In this document: positions 51,368 to 60,426 of the stretch, one piece after another | Layout: each line of letters begins with the position of its first letter | How positions within the stretch are numbered: position 1 is the first letter of the stretch | NCBI GenBank assembly: GCA_965208275.1 | Contig: OZ242331.1 | Location: forward strand, 1,488,001 to 1,552,000 | Direction: 5' to 3' | From: Bin5 sp022827195 | GTDB lineage: Bacteria; Chloroflexota; Anaerolineae; Caldilineales; Caldilineaceae | DNA: 64,000 nt | The notes under the pieces: model-generated | The model's input: the letters and a program-made list of their open reading frames with translations, nothing else | Database searches by the model: none | Told to the model about the DNA's origin: nothing | Program-made: the position numbers and the translations under genes

Positions 51368-53860
51368 CTACCCTTCGTCGGACATCATGTTGGCGACGGT
51401 GACGCCGTCATCGCCTTCTCCCAGCGCGCCGGGGCGGTAATTGCTGACCAATGGATGTCCCTGCAGAGCAGTACGTACGGCATCCCGCATAGCCCCGGTC
51501 CCTTTTCCGTGAATGATTCGCACCCAGGGCAGATTCTCCAAATAGGCGTCATCGAGGTATCCTTCCAACCGCTGCAGTCCGGCTTCGACACGCTCTCCCC
51601 GCAGATCAAGTTCGGTCGTCGTTGAGGCGCTGCCTTCCGAGGGGGACTTCGCTGAGGTCCGGAGGGTCACGGCTGTGCCGGATGCATTCGCAGGTGCGGC
51701 CTGGGCCTTGCTTCGCAGTTCGAGCCGGCGGACCTGCAGCCTGAGGCGGAAGTTGCCTACCTGAACATCTGCCTCGTCGGCCGAACCGTTGCGAGGATAT
51801 ACACCGAGAACTTCGCCTGTTGCCTGCAGATTGGGCACAAAGACGCGGTCGCCTTTTTCGATAGGGCCGCTGAGCCTTTCACCCGCCGATTGCGGGGCGG
51901 CTACTTCCTGCTCTACACGTCCGTCTGTGTCCGTTTCCCTTCGCCCGATGACTTCGCGGGCCTCGGCCAGAAAGCGAGCATGCGCGTCCCCTACGCCGGC
52001 GGCGCCTTTGGCCATTTGGCGGCGGAAGCCTTCGATTTCGCGACGGATATCCGCAAGCTCGTTCTGCATCGTTAGGCGGGTATCGGCAACGACCTGCCGG
52101 CGCGCTTCTTCGACGCGGGCCATCTGGTAGCGAAGATCCTCTTCGATGACCTGGGCGTGGCGCTCGCGCTCTTTCGTCTGCTCCAGCACGCGTCGAGCCT
52201 CCTGACGCGCCCGCCGTACGTCCTCAAGCATGCTCTCCACTTCGAGCGACTCGGGACGCACGATTCCTTCGGCATCGTCAACAATTACAGGGTTCAGTCC
52301 CAGCCGCCGGGCAATGGTTAAGGCGTTGGAGCGACCTGGCAGGCCAATGCTCAGTTCAAAGGTCGGGCTGAGCTTTTCGACATCAAATTCGACCGACGCA
52401 TTGCGTACGCCGGCCGTGTTGTGGGCGTAGAGCTTCAGATCGCTGTAGTGGGTCGTTGCAAGCGTCGATATACCCCGATCGCGCAGGTTTTCCAGGAGGG
52501 CTGCGGCCAGTGCCGACCCTTCTTCCGGGTCGGTTCCTGCGCCCAATTCATCGAGCAGGACAAGGCTGCGAGGGTCTGCCTCCTCCAGGATGCTGATGAT
52601 GTTGGTCATGTGGCTGGAGAAGGTGCTGAGGTTCTGTTCAATTGACTGTTCATCGCCGATGTCTGCGTAGACGCCTTCGAAGACGGACAGTTCGCTGCCT
52701 TCCTCGACGGGAATCATCAGCCCCGATTGGGCCATAAGAGTCAGGAGGCCAACGGTCTTGAGTGTGACCGTCTTGCCGCCCGTATTGGGTCCGGTCACGA
52801 CCAACATGTAGCAGTCGTCGCTGAAGTAGACGTCGATGGGCACGACCGACTCCGGGTCGAGCATTGGGTGGCGGGCTTGCCGGAAATCCAGGATCGAACC
52901 CGGGTGTTGAATCGAACGTTCTTCGTTGGAGCTCTCGTCGATTCCAGCGAAAATCTCGGCCTGTTTCTGACTGAAGTTCGTGACCCTGGGGGCTTTGGCG
53001 TCCAGCTCGAGTGCGTACTTGGCCTTGGCGAAGGTGAAATCGAGCTGCGATAGGACCTGCACGTTCCGATTGATGTACGCCCCTTCCTCGGCGACGAGGT
53101 CCGATAGTTCGGTCAGGATACGCCGGACCTCCTTTTCCTCCTCCAGCTCCAGCTCCCTCACGGCGTTGTTCTGCTCGACAACTGTCAGCGGCTCGATGAA
53201 AAAGGTTGCCCCGCTGGCCGATTGGTCGTGCACGATTCCCTGGATCTGGCCTTTGAACTCCGAGCGAACGGGAATGACGTAGCGTCCCTGGCGCTGGGTG
53301 ACGATCGACTCCTGCAAGTAGGGGGTAATCTCGACGTTTTGCACCAGTCTGTCGAGCGTGCTGAGAAGACGGTCTTGTGCCACGCGCAGCTGAGCCCGTA
53401 TACGCGCCAAATCCTCGGAGGCCCCGTCGACAACTTCGGCGCGGTCGTTGATGCAACGGCTGATTTCGCCGATGACATGTTCACACGGCTCGATGGCGAA
53501 GGCGATATCCGCCAGGCGCGGAAACTGGCGGCTGAGTCGGGTCAGCGTATTGCGAAGCGTCCGCGCCCGCATGAGCGTAGTGCGGACTTCGACCAGCTCG
53601 GTCGGGATTAATATGCTGCCGCGCTCGGATTTTGCGATCAGTTGGCGAACGTCATGGACGCCGCCGAAGTAGATATCGGTCTTCTGATCGAGCAACCTGC
53701 ATGCTTCGTCGGTCTGCTCCATCCATTCGCTGATTGTGCGCAGATCGTCGCTGGGCAGCAGGGAGATTGCCAGCTCTTCACCGCCGGAAAAGGAGCAGAA
53801 GGATGCCAGCCGATTGAGAATCTTATCGTACTCAAGGACGCGAATTGTATGTGGATTCAT
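51368..53860 (-). CDS. mutS2: MutS2 with Smr endonuclease domain
   Basis: The 830-residue protein has the MutS2 core and lever domains, the ATPase motifs VVTGPNTGGKTVTLKT, VYADIGDEQSIEQNLSTFSSH and LVLLDELGAGTDPEEGSALA, and a C-terminal Smr nuclease domain (ELDLRGERVEAGLQRLEGYL, VRIIHGKGTGAMRDAV). MutS2 suppresses recombination and rescues collided ribosomes. It lacks the mismatch-recognition domain of MutS. ATG 53860 is the family-consistent start. The intergenic sequence to era (53861-53992) is AT-richer and unremarkable. Confidence 0.95.
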   Translation of the reverse strand: MNPHTIRVLEYDKILNRLASFCSFSGGEELAISLLPSDDLRTISEWMEQTDEACRLLDQKTDIYFGGVHDVRQLIAKSERGSILIPTELVEVRTTLMRARTLRNTLTRLSRQFPRLADIAFAIEPCEHVIGEISRCINDRAEVVDGASEDLARIRAQLRVAQDRLLSTLDRLVQNVEITPYLQESIVTQRQGRYVIPVRSEFKGQIQGIVHDQSASGATFFIEPLTVVEQNNAVRELELEEEKEVRRILTELSDLVAEEGAYINRNVQVLSQLDFTFAKAKYALELDAKAPRVTNFSQKQAEIFAGIDESSNEERSIQHPGSILDFRQARHPMLDPESVVPIDVYFSDDCYMLVVTGPNTGGKTVTLKTVGLLTLMAQSGLMIPVEEGSELSVFEGVYADIGDEQSIEQNLSTFSSHMTNIISILEEADPRSLVLLDELGAGTDPEEGSALAAALLENLRDRGISTLATTHYSDLKLYAHNTAGVRNASVEFDVEKLSPTFELSIGLPGRSNALTIARRLGLNPVIVDDAEGIVRPESLEVESMLEDVRRARQEARRVLEQTKERERHAQVIEEDLRYQMARVEEARRQVVADTRLTMQNELADIRREIEGFRRQMAKGAAGVGDAHARFLAEAREVIGRRETDTDGRVEQEVAAPQSAGERLSGPIEKGDRVFVPNLQATGEVLGVYPRNGSADEADVQVGNFRLRLQVRRLELRSKAQAAPANASGTAVTLRTSAKSPSEGSASTTTELDLRGERVEAGLQRLEGYLDDAYLENLPWVRIIHGKGTGAMRDAVRTALQGHPLVSNYRPGALGEGDDGVTVANMMSDEG

Positions 53861-53992
53861 CGCTAGCCACCGCGGAAAAACCGGAAAAGCACGCGGCGAT
53901 CATATCACAGCGCGCGCCTTCAATCCAAAGGAAACGGCCACTCAGGTGCGCTGCTGCCGGGACCGCGGGAGGCGATTGGCGCGGCCGGCGCG

Positions 53993-54970
53993 TCACGCCT
54001 TGTAACCCAGTCTGCGAAGATGGTTCTCATTGCGACGCCACTTCGGTAGGACCTTGACCCAGAGTTCGAGGTATACTTGCGAGCCGACCATCTCCTCGAT
54101 TTCCGGTCGGGCCGCCCGTCCGATCTCGCGAATCATTGTGCCCTTGCCACCGAGCACAATGCCTTTCTGGCTATGGCGTTCGACATAGATGGTGGCCGCG
54201 ATATGTGTCATCTCCGCACTCCGCTCGTTCCACTCGGTGACGACCACTGCCAGACTGTGCGGGATTTCCTGCCGCAGTAGGAGCAATGCCTTTTCGCGTA
54301 CGGTTTCGGCGGCGATGAAGCGCATGGAACGATCTGTGACCTGTTCGCTTGGGTAGAATTGGGGTCCGGGAGGAAGGAGTTCGGTAAGCGATGCGATTAG
54401 CTCGTCTGCGCCGTCGCCGTTAATTGCACTGAGGAGGAAGACCGGCGTTGGGGACCGTCCTTGCGCGGGGACCTGCACGTCTATCAGTGCGGCATATTCG
54501 GCTGCGCGAGCGTCGATGTCGCCTCCTTGCCAGGCGTCGCACTTGTTGGCTCCGATCAGCAATTTGGGCAATTTGACCGCTTGCTGAATCTCCTTCAGTT
54601 TTTCGGCGATCAACCTGTCCTCGCTCGTCGGAGGTGAGTTGACGTCAACTAACCAGAGAATCAGGTCGGCATCGCTGATGATTGTCTGCTCGGCCACATT
54701 GACCATATGTTTGCCCAGTTTGTTGCGGGGCTGGTGGATGCCCGGTGTGTCCAGGAAGATGAGCTGTGCGTTTTCGTCGGTTCGGATGCCGAGAATCTGA
54801 TCGCGGGTCGTCTGGGGTTTGTCGCTGGTGATAGCTATCTTCTGCCCCAGAAGCAGGTTGAGGAGGGTGGACTTGCCGACATTGGGCCGGCCTATGACAG
54901 CGACGAAACCGCTGTGGATCTGCGATTGCTGTCGAACCGCATCGTCGGCGAGAGCATCCGGATTCTGCAT
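53993..54970 (-). CDS. era: GTPase Era
   Basis: Era binds 16S rRNA and aids 30S assembly. The 325-residue product has G1 VIGRPNVGKSTLL, G2/G3 PQTTRDQILGI and FLDTPGIHQPRNKLGKHM, G4 IGANKCD, and a C-terminal KH domain (SQKGIVLGGKGTMIREIGRAAR, VYLELWVKVLPKWRRNE). ATG 54970 is chosen; the 23-codon longer reading would start upstream of the likely transcription start. It lies downstream of a three-tRNA cluster on the same strand. Confidence 0.95.
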   Translation of the reverse strand: MQNPDALADDAVRQQSQIHSGFVAVIGRPNVGKSTLLNLLLGQKIAITSDKPQTTRDQILGIRTDENAQLIFLDTPGIHQPRNKLGKHMVNVAEQTIISDADLILWLVDVNSPPTSEDRLIAEKLKEIQQAVKLPKLLIGANKCDAWQGGDIDARAAEYAALIDVQVPAQGRSPTPVFLLSAINGDGADELIASLTELLPPGPQFYPSEQVTDRSMRFIAAETVREKALLLLRQEIPHSLAVVVTEWNERSAEMTHIAATIYVERHSQKGIVLGGKGTMIREIGRAARPEIEEMVGSQVYLELWVKVLPKWRRNENHLRRLGYKA

Positions 54971-55038
54971 GCAGTTGGTCCTCGATCGAGACTTTCGACC
55001 AGGAAAGTCTGAGAAAGTAAAGCCACGTGCGTCCTGCA

Positions 55039-55044
55039 ATTATA
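55039..55044 (-). promoter_or_regulatory. Candidate -10 element of era
   Basis: TATAAT is found on the minus strand about 70 bases before the chosen era start. The -35 region (AAAGTG at 17 bases) is poor, so read-through from the tRNA operon is also possible. Confidence 0.4.
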
Positions 55045-55106
55045 GCATATCGCCTGGCGTCCACTTTGGAAGTGCAAGGGGCGGGACGGCGGGTCAGAAA
55101 CGACAG

Positions 55107-55126
55107 GCCGGCGCCAACGCGCCGGC
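55107..55126 (-). terminator. GC-rich hairpin downstream of tRNA-Met
   Basis: GCCGGCGC (55107-55114) and GCGCCGGC (55119-55126) form an 8-bp stem with a CAAC loop on the plus strand. It lies between the last tRNA and era, in the direction of transcription of both. No U-tract follows, so it is at best a weak or processing-type terminator. Confidence 0.35.
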
Positions 55127-55250
55127 GCCTCCACCGGTTCCCGGCTGGGTGGGCCGGGGAGGGGCTGACTCCAGGTCGAATGGCAATTGGACGTGGGGAA
55201 AGCTTGAGGGCTGTTTCCGGCAGCAAGGAGGCGGGACAAGGAGGGGTGAG

Positions 55251-55322
55251 TGGATCGGACAGGACTCGAACCTGTAACCCAGGAGTTATGAGCTCCTTGC
55301 TCTGCCATTGAGCTACCGATCC
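55251..55322 (-). tRNA. tRNA-Met (CAT)
   Basis: The minus-strand sequence folds into a cloverleaf: acceptor GGATCGG with CCGATCC, anticodon stem AGGAG/CTCCT with loop CTCATAA, and T-arm ACAGG-TTCGAGT-CCTGT. The anticodon is CAT. The anticodon stem lacks the three G-C pairs of initiator tRNA, so it is elongator Met or a lysidine-modified Ile tRNA. The CCA end is not encoded. Confidence 0.92.
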
Positions 55323-55345
55323 AACCTTGGCTTAGGAGGGCTGAG

Positions 55346-55416
55346 AGCGGGTAGCGGGGATCGAACCCGCATCGTCGGCTTGGAAGGCCGGCGCTCTACC
55401 ATTGAGCTATACCCGC
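55346..55416 (-). tRNA. tRNA-Gly (TCC)
   Basis: The cloverleaf has acceptor GCGGGTA/TACCCGC, D-arm GCTC/GAGC, anticodon loop CTTCCAA (anticodon TCC) and T-arm GCGGG/CCCGC. The anticodon stem has one C-A mismatch at its base (27-43). It is the middle tRNA of the array. Confidence 0.92.
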
Positions 55417-55419
55417 AAG

Positions 55420-55493
55420 TCGGGGAGAGAGGATTTGAACCTCCGACCCCAGCGTCCCAAACGCTGTGCGCTGCCAGACTGCGCTACTCCCCG
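55420..55493 (-). tRNA. tRNA-Pro (TGG)
   Basis: The cloverleaf has acceptor CGGGGAG with CTCCCCG, anticodon stem CAGCG/CGCTG, loop TTTGGGA (anticodon TGG) and T-arm starting GGAGG-TTCAAAT. It is the first tRNA of the array, 16 bases after the likely -10 box. Confidence 0.93.
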
Positions 55494-55508
55494 TTGCAGC
55501 AAGTCTGC

Positions 55509-55537
55509 ATTATAGCCGCCCGCTGCGACAAGATCAA
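55509..55537 (-). promoter_or_regulatory. Promoter of the tRNA array
   Basis: TTGATC (55532-55537) and TATAAT (55509-55514), 17 bases apart on the minus strand, lie just upstream of tRNA-Pro. Confidence 0.7.
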
Positions 55538-55598
55538 CAATTGGACCGCCCGGCGGCGCGGCAGAGAACCCTCGGCTCGTCGGCGAGGACTCGCGGGC

Positions 55599-56570
55599 CT
55601 ATGCAAGCGCCAAGTGGACTCTGTTTGAATGCGATGTGCCGGAAAATGTAGTGCCAGACCTTGCCGCGCCGCTCTTCATTTCTGCCTCGCAGCGGTCTGC
55701 CAAACCATCACGTTTGATCCGTAGTTCCATCCAGTCGAGCACAGCGATCGCGCTTGTGTATTCGGCGGCGGCGGCACACCAGGCCTCGTCTTCGGCCAGA
55801 CTGTCGCCGTATTCCACGTGGGCCCTCTGCAGGAGGTATTCAACATTGCGAAAGCCTGGATCGCGTTGGTAAAGCTTCTCCAGGATACTGATCACTCGAG
55901 ACCAGTCGGCGCCCCAATAGGTCTTGACGTCAACGTATCCGGCCGTCATGTTGCGTTCCATGCGGACGTCGGAATCGGACGGCCTCAACTCGAGTGCATT
56001 GTCGAAAAGTTGCGCGGCTTCCTCGAGTCGGTCGGCACTTGCCCTTTTTCTTGCGAGTTCGACATAGGCGTCGAAGAGCGTTTCGGACAGTTCTGCGGTC
56101 CGAAAGTCCGGTTGAACCGCTCGGATGTGGACGATTCGGCCGATGGCCTCCTCCAGGTTTCCGGCTCCCAACTGTGCCAGCGCTTCGTTCCATTCCAGCT
56201 CCATCGGGTCCGGCGCGGGCTGGTCACCTTGATCCGCCGCAGCGGTCGGCATTGCTTCTACCGTGCTGATTGCCCGGAGGGCGGCGGCGTTCCCGTCTTC
56301 CAGTTTCAGGACCGAATTGTAGGCGGCGAGGGCCTGCTGAGGGCGCCCTTCGTCCAAATGGTCTGATGCCCGCTGCAGCAGAATTGCCACGTGCTGCCTC
56401 TTCTGGGCTTCGCCTCGCTGCAGGCCGTCGCGGTAGCCTTGAAGGACCATGAAGAAGACAAACAGGACCGCAAGGCAGGAGGAGGTGGCGACGATGATCC
56501 AGAAGATTGAGGGCGCCCGAGCCGTCGCAACTGTTCCGAGGCCGTCCTGTTGTTGCGTTTCCATTACCAT
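55599..56570 (-). CDS. Membrane-anchored TPR-repeat protein
   Basis: The 323-residue protein has one membrane span near residues 20-45 (FWIIVATSSCLAVLFVFFMVL) and about four to five tetratricopeptide repeats (HLDEGRPQQALAAYNSVLKLE, LGAGNLEEAIGRIVHIRAV, RLEEAAQLFDNALELRPSD and more). TPR arrays bind proteins. No catalytic domain is present. It starts upstream of the tRNA array on the same strand and is downstream of metK. The partner is unknown. Confidence 0.8.
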   Translation of the reverse strand: MVMETQQQDGLGTVATARAPSIFWIIVATSSCLAVLFVFFMVLQGYRDGLQRGEAQKRQHVAILLQRASDHLDEGRPQQALAAYNSVLKLEDGNAAALRAISTVEAMPTAAADQGDQPAPDPMELEWNEALAQLGAGNLEEAIGRIVHIRAVQPDFRTAELSETLFDAYVELARKRASADRLEEAAQLFDNALELRPSDSDVRMERNMTAGYVDVKTYWGADWSRVISILEKLYQRDPGFRNVEYLLQRAHVEYGDSLAEDEAWCAAAAEYTSAIAVLDWMELRIKRDGLADRCEAEMKSGAARSGTTFSGTSHSNRVHLALA

Positions 56571-56654
56571 CTGTCTATCGATCGTTTCGAAAACTCAGAG
56601 ATGACGGAGGGGGTTGCAGCCGCATACATTCAGGACGTTGTCGCCGGAACGCTC

Positions 56655-57872
56655 TCAGAGGCCGGCTCCGCGGCGCAGTTTCTCGGCTTTTGACGTATCC
56701 TCCCATGGCAGACTGATGTCTTCGCGCCCGAAATGACCGTAGGCTGCAGTCTGGCGGTAGATCGGCTTCCGCATACCGAGGTCGCGAATGATTGCGCCTG
56801 GGCGGAGGTCGAAGTGCGTTCCAATCAGCTCCTCGATCCGGTTGTCGTCAACTCTGCCGGTGCCGAAAGTTTCGACGTTGACGCTCAAAGGCTGTGCGAC
56901 TCCGATGGCGTAGGCCAGCTGGATTTCGCAGCGTTCAGCGAGGCCGGCGGCGACAATGTTCTTTGCCACCCACCGGGCAGCGTAGGCGCCGCTGCGGTCG
57001 ACCTTGGTGCAGTCCTTGCCGCTGAATGCGCCGCCGCCGTGGCGACCCATGCCGCCGTAAGTATCGACGATGATCTTGCGCCCAGTCAGGCCGGCATCGC
57101 CCATTGGCCCGCCGACGACAAAGCGGCCGGTTGGGTTCACGTAGATCAGCGGTCTCTCATCCACCAGGTCAGGAGGGAGAGCAGGCATGATGCACTTTTC
57201 GATCAGCTCCTGCTCTATCGTCTCATTGCAGGTCTCTGGGGCGTGCTGCGTGCTAATCAAGACCGTATGGATGCGTTTCGGCTTGCCGAAACTGTATTCG
57301 ACGGTGACCTGCGACTTGCCATCCGGTCGCAGCCAGGGAAGGATGTTGCTCTTTCTCAGCTCCGCCAACCGACGGCTCAACTTATGGGCCAGGAAGATGG
57401 GGAGCGGCATGAGCGTAGCCGTCTCATTACAAGCGAAGCCGAACATCATGCCCTGGTCGCCGGCGCCGATCGACTCGATTTCGTCTTCTTCACTGTCCAT
57501 TGCTTCGGACTTGAACTCCTGGGCGCGGTCCACGCCCAGGGCAATATCGGGCGACTGCGAAGCGATGGCGACCTGCACGCCGCAGGTGTCGCCGTCGAAG
57601 CCCTTGTCGCTGCTGTCGAAACCGATCTCCTTGACCACGGACCGCACGAGCTCGTCGTAATTGACTGTTGCCTTGGACGATATCTCGCCGAGCAGCATAA
57701 CAAAGCCCGTCTTGACGGCGGTCTCGCAGGCGATACGGGCGTGTGGATCCTGGCGGACCGTGGCATCCACGACGGCATCGCTGATCTGATCGCACATCTT
57801 ATCGGGATGCCCTTCGGTCACCGATTCGCTTGTGAACAGGAGCGAAGGGGCGGTCATGAAGGTACTGCTCAT
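56655..57872 (-). CDS. metK: S-adenosylmethionine synthetase
   Basis: MetK makes SAM from methionine and ATP. The 405-residue product has ESVTEGHPDKMCDQISDAVVDA, GAGDQGMMFGFACNE, GRFVVGGPMGDAGLTGRKI and DTYGGMGRHGGGAFSGKD, the conserved binding motifs. It lies 46 bases downstream of ahcY on the same strand, so the SAM cycle genes are cotranscribed. No riboswitch is seen directly before it. Confidence 0.97.
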   Translation of the reverse strand: MSSTFMTAPSLLFTSESVTEGHPDKMCDQISDAVVDATVRQDPHARIACETAVKTGFVMLLGEISSKATVNYDELVRSVVKEIGFDSSDKGFDGDTCGVQVAIASQSPDIALGVDRAQEFKSEAMDSEEDEIESIGAGDQGMMFGFACNETATLMPLPIFLAHKLSRRLAELRKSNILPWLRPDGKSQVTVEYSFGKPKRIHTVLISTQHAPETCNETIEQELIEKCIMPALPPDLVDERPLIYVNPTGRFVVGGPMGDAGLTGRKIIVDTYGGMGRHGGGAFSGKDCTKVDRSGAYAARWVAKNIVAAGLAERCEIQLAYAIGVAQPLSVNVETFGTGRVDDNRIEELIGTHFDLRPGAIIRDLGMRKPIYRQTAAYGHFGREDISLPWEDTSKAEKLRRGAGL

Positions 57873-57918
57873 TTGATGGTCTCCTGACTGCCGCCCCCTG
57901 CAGGGGCGGGTCCAGTTT

Positions 57919-59202
57919 CTATTCCGCGGTACCCAGGGTCCATTCGTTCAGGTAGGCTTCCTGCTCGGGCGTAAGGGAATCGATCTGCACGTCCATTGCG
58001 TTGAGCTTGAGCGCGGCAATCTCCCTGTCCAGCTCCTCGGGCATATCGTAGACTGCCCCTTCCAGCTGGTCGGCATGTTTCAGCAGGTACTCGGCGGCGA
58101 GGGCCTGGTTGGCAAAGCTCATATCCATGACAGCGCTGGGATGGCCCTCGGCCGCGGCCAGATTCACGAGGCGTCCCTCCCCCGCCACGTAGAGCCGGCG
58201 GCCGTCCTCCAGCGTATATTCGTCGAGAAAGTCCCGTACTCGCGTGATCTTGACCGACATCTCTTCGAGCGCGTTCAGGTTGATTTCCACGTCAAAGTGG
58301 CCGCTGTTGGCAAGGATTGCGCCGTCGCGCATCTGCTCCATGTGGTGGCGGTCGAGGACATGAATGTCGCCGGTCGCGGAGCAGAAGATGTGGCCGACCT
58401 CGGCCGCGCGGGCCATTGGCATTACCTGGAAGCCGTCCATGACCGCTTCCAACGCCCGCAGGGGATCGACTTCGGTGACGATGACGTTGGCGCCAAGGCC
58501 GTTGGCGCGCATGGCGATCCCTTTGCTGCACCAGCCGTAGCCGCCGACCACAAAGGTCTTGCCCGCCAGTAGGACGTTGGTGGCACGGATGATGCCGTCC
58601 ATCGTGCTCTGCCCGGTCCCGTAGCGGTTGTCAAAGAAGTGCTTGGTCATGGCGTCGTTGACGGCGATAACGGGGAAGGCCAGCTTGCCCTGGGCAGCCA
58701 TCGCTCTGAGGCGGATAACACCGGTAGTCGTCTCTTCGGTGCCGCCGACGACATTGTCCAGAAGGTTGCTCCGTTGGGTATGCAGCATGGCGACCAGGTC
58801 CATGCCGTCGTCCATGGTCAGGTGGGGCCCGGTATCGAGCGCGGCGTTGATGTGCTCGTTGTACTGCCTGGTTGTTTCGCCCTTGATGGCGTAGACGGGC
58901 ATCTCGTAGTATCTAACGAGGGCTGCGGCGATGTCGTCCTGCGTACTGAGCGGATTGCTGGCGCAGAGGGCGATTTCGGCGCCGCCGGCGAGCAGAATGC
59001 GCATCAGATTGGCGGTCTCGCTGGTGACGTGCATGGCGGCGGCCATGCGCACACCTTCAAAAGGGCGTTCGCGGCGGTAGCGTTCTTCCAGCAGGTCGAG
59101 CACGGGCATCTCTTTGCCGGCCCACTGCATGCGAAATCGGCCTCTTTCGGCCAGGCTTATGTCGGCTATGTCGTAGCTGACCTGCTTGCCTGCATTGCTC
59201 AT
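57919..59202 (-). CDS. ahcY: Adenosylhomocysteinase
   Basis: AhcY hydrolyses S-adenosylhomocysteine to adenosine and homocysteine. The 427-residue product has MHVTSETANLMRILL, ALDTGPHLTMDDGMDLV, GGTEETTTGVIRLRAM, the NAD motif FVVGGYGWCSKGIAMRANGLG and SSGHFDVEI-like NSGHFDVEI. ATG 59202 gives the family start; the ATG pair at 59223/59220 is an alternative. It is transcribed with metK downstream. No SAH or SAM riboswitch signature is visible in the 264 bases upstream, only a 7-bp hairpin at 59418-59438. Confidence 0.96.
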   Translation of the reverse strand: MSNAGKQVSYDIADISLAERGRFRMQWAGKEMPVLDLLEERYRRERPFEGVRMAAAMHVTSETANLMRILLAGGAEIALCASNPLSTQDDIAAALVRYYEMPVYAIKGETTRQYNEHINAALDTGPHLTMDDGMDLVAMLHTQRSNLLDNVVGGTEETTTGVIRLRAMAAQGKLAFPVIAVNDAMTKHFFDNRYGTGQSTMDGIIRATNVLLAGKTFVVGGYGWCSKGIAMRANGLGANVIVTEVDPLRALEAVMDGFQVMPMARAAEVGHIFCSATGDIHVLDRHHMEQMRDGAILANSGHFDVEINLNALEEMSVKITRVRDFLDEYTLEDGRRLYVAGEGRLVNLAAAEGHPSAVMDMSFANQALAAEYLLKHADQLEGAVYDMPEELDREIAALKLNAMDVQIDSLTPEQEAYLNEWTLGTAE

Positions 59203-59466
59203 GGAATAAGGAACCCCCATCATTGTGTTGTGCGATTATCCGTCCGTTCCGAGGTGTTAGACTGTTGTCGGAAGCACGGTGGGCTCGTGTTTTACGACCT
59301 CAAATCTTTCCTGTCGGAATCTGCCATTCACAAATTGAGAAAACTGCAACATTTATTGCTCATTGATGGCATAGCTTGCGTGTGCGATTTCGAGCGAAAA
59401 TGACGTCGAAAGCGGAACTGCGTGCAAGGAACACGCAGTCGCTGCGGCGTCCCGGTGAAGGGCTGT

Positions 59467-60426
59467 CTATACTGGTTCACCCCAGACCAACGCCTCGTCA
59501 AAGGAATCCTCGTAGCGCTGTACAAACTCCGGCAGGGTGAACCGGTGGTTGGTCGTTCCGACCTGCTCGAGCACGTAGGTGGCGCAGAGCGCGCCGACGC
59601 GACCGCAGACATCTACCGGCAGGCCGAGGCTGTACGCGGCAAAGAAGGCGCCGCGATAGGCATCGCCTACGCCGGTCGGTTCGGCCGCTCTCAGCTGCGG
59701 CGGCGCAACAGGGACTTTGAACTCTTCCCCATGGTGGCAAATGTAACTGCCGGCGCGGCCTTCGGTTACGATCAGCGTGTCCACCTCGCGCAGAATTCGC
59801 TCCTTCGGCCATCCAGTCTTCTGCTGGATAACCTCGAATTCATAGTCGTTGACCATCAGCCAGCCGGCGCCTGGAATACTGGCCCGCAGCGCCTCCCCGC
59901 TGAGGCGGGCCGTCTGCTGGCTGGGGTCGTACGCGAAAGGGATGCTGAGATCGCGGCACTCCGTGGCGTAGTTGAGCATCGCCTGCGGATCGTTAGGACT
60001 GATAATGACCACGTCGGCGTCGGTCAGACCGCGGTCGGCCAGCGAAATCTCTTTGCAGTCGCTCATCGCACCGGCGTAGAAATTGGCTATCTGATTCTGT
60101 TCCTCGTCGGTGCTGACGAAGAAACTTGCCGTGAATTTGTGCGGGATTTCAACGATATGGTCGGTGCGGATGCCGTTCGCCTGCAGCCAGGCCGCGTAGT
60201 CGCCAAAGTCCTGGCCGACGGTGCCGAGCAGTATTGGGTCTCCGCCGAGAAGTTTGAGCGAATAGGCGATGTTGGCCGCAGTACCGCCGCGCTGCCGCAC
60301 CATATCATCGACAAGAAAACTGACGCTCAGACGCGCCAGTTTTTCAGGGATGATCTGATCGGTAAAACGGCCGGGAAACGACATCAGATAGTCATAGGCG
60401 ATCGAACCGGATACGACGATTCTCAT
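59467..60426 (-). CDS. PfkB-family kinase, probably adenosine kinase
   Basis: The 319-residue product starts MRIVVSGSIAYDYLMSFPGRF and has the PfkB C-terminal signature EPTGVGDAYRGAFFAA with the catalytic Asp, and the N-terminal signature GGTAANIAYSLKLLGG. Several PfkB proteins next to ahcY phosphorylate adenosine, which would pull the reversible AhcY reaction forward; the residues alone do not decide the substrate. Its start overlaps the S51 peptidase stop (ATGA), and it lies upstream of ahcY on the same strand. Confidence 0.8.
   Translation of the reverse strand: MRIVVSGSIAYDYLMSFPGRFTDQIIPEKLARLSVSFLVDDMVRQRGGTAANIAYSLKLLGGDPILLGTVGQDFGDYAAWLQANGIRTDHIVEIPHKFTASFFVSTDEEQNQIANFYAGAMSDCKEISLADRGLTDADVVIISPNDPQAMLNYATECRDLSIPFAYDPSQQTARLSGEALRASIPGAGWLMVNDYEFEVIQQKTGWPKERILREVDTLIVTEGRAGSYICHHGEEFKVPVAPPQLRAAEPTGVGDAYRGAFFAAYSLGLPVDVCGRVGALCATYVLEQVGTTNHRFTLPEFVQRYEDSFDEALVWGEPV

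Noticed and set aside
55251..55322. Initiator tRNA-fMet
   Set aside because: The anticodon stem lacks the three consecutive G-C pairs and the first acceptor pair is matched, so it is not the initiator.
59224..59466. SAM or SAH riboswitch before ahcY
   Set aside because: The region lacks S-box core motifs and has only one 7-bp hairpin (CTGCGTG/CACGCAG), which lies downstream of the kinase gene.
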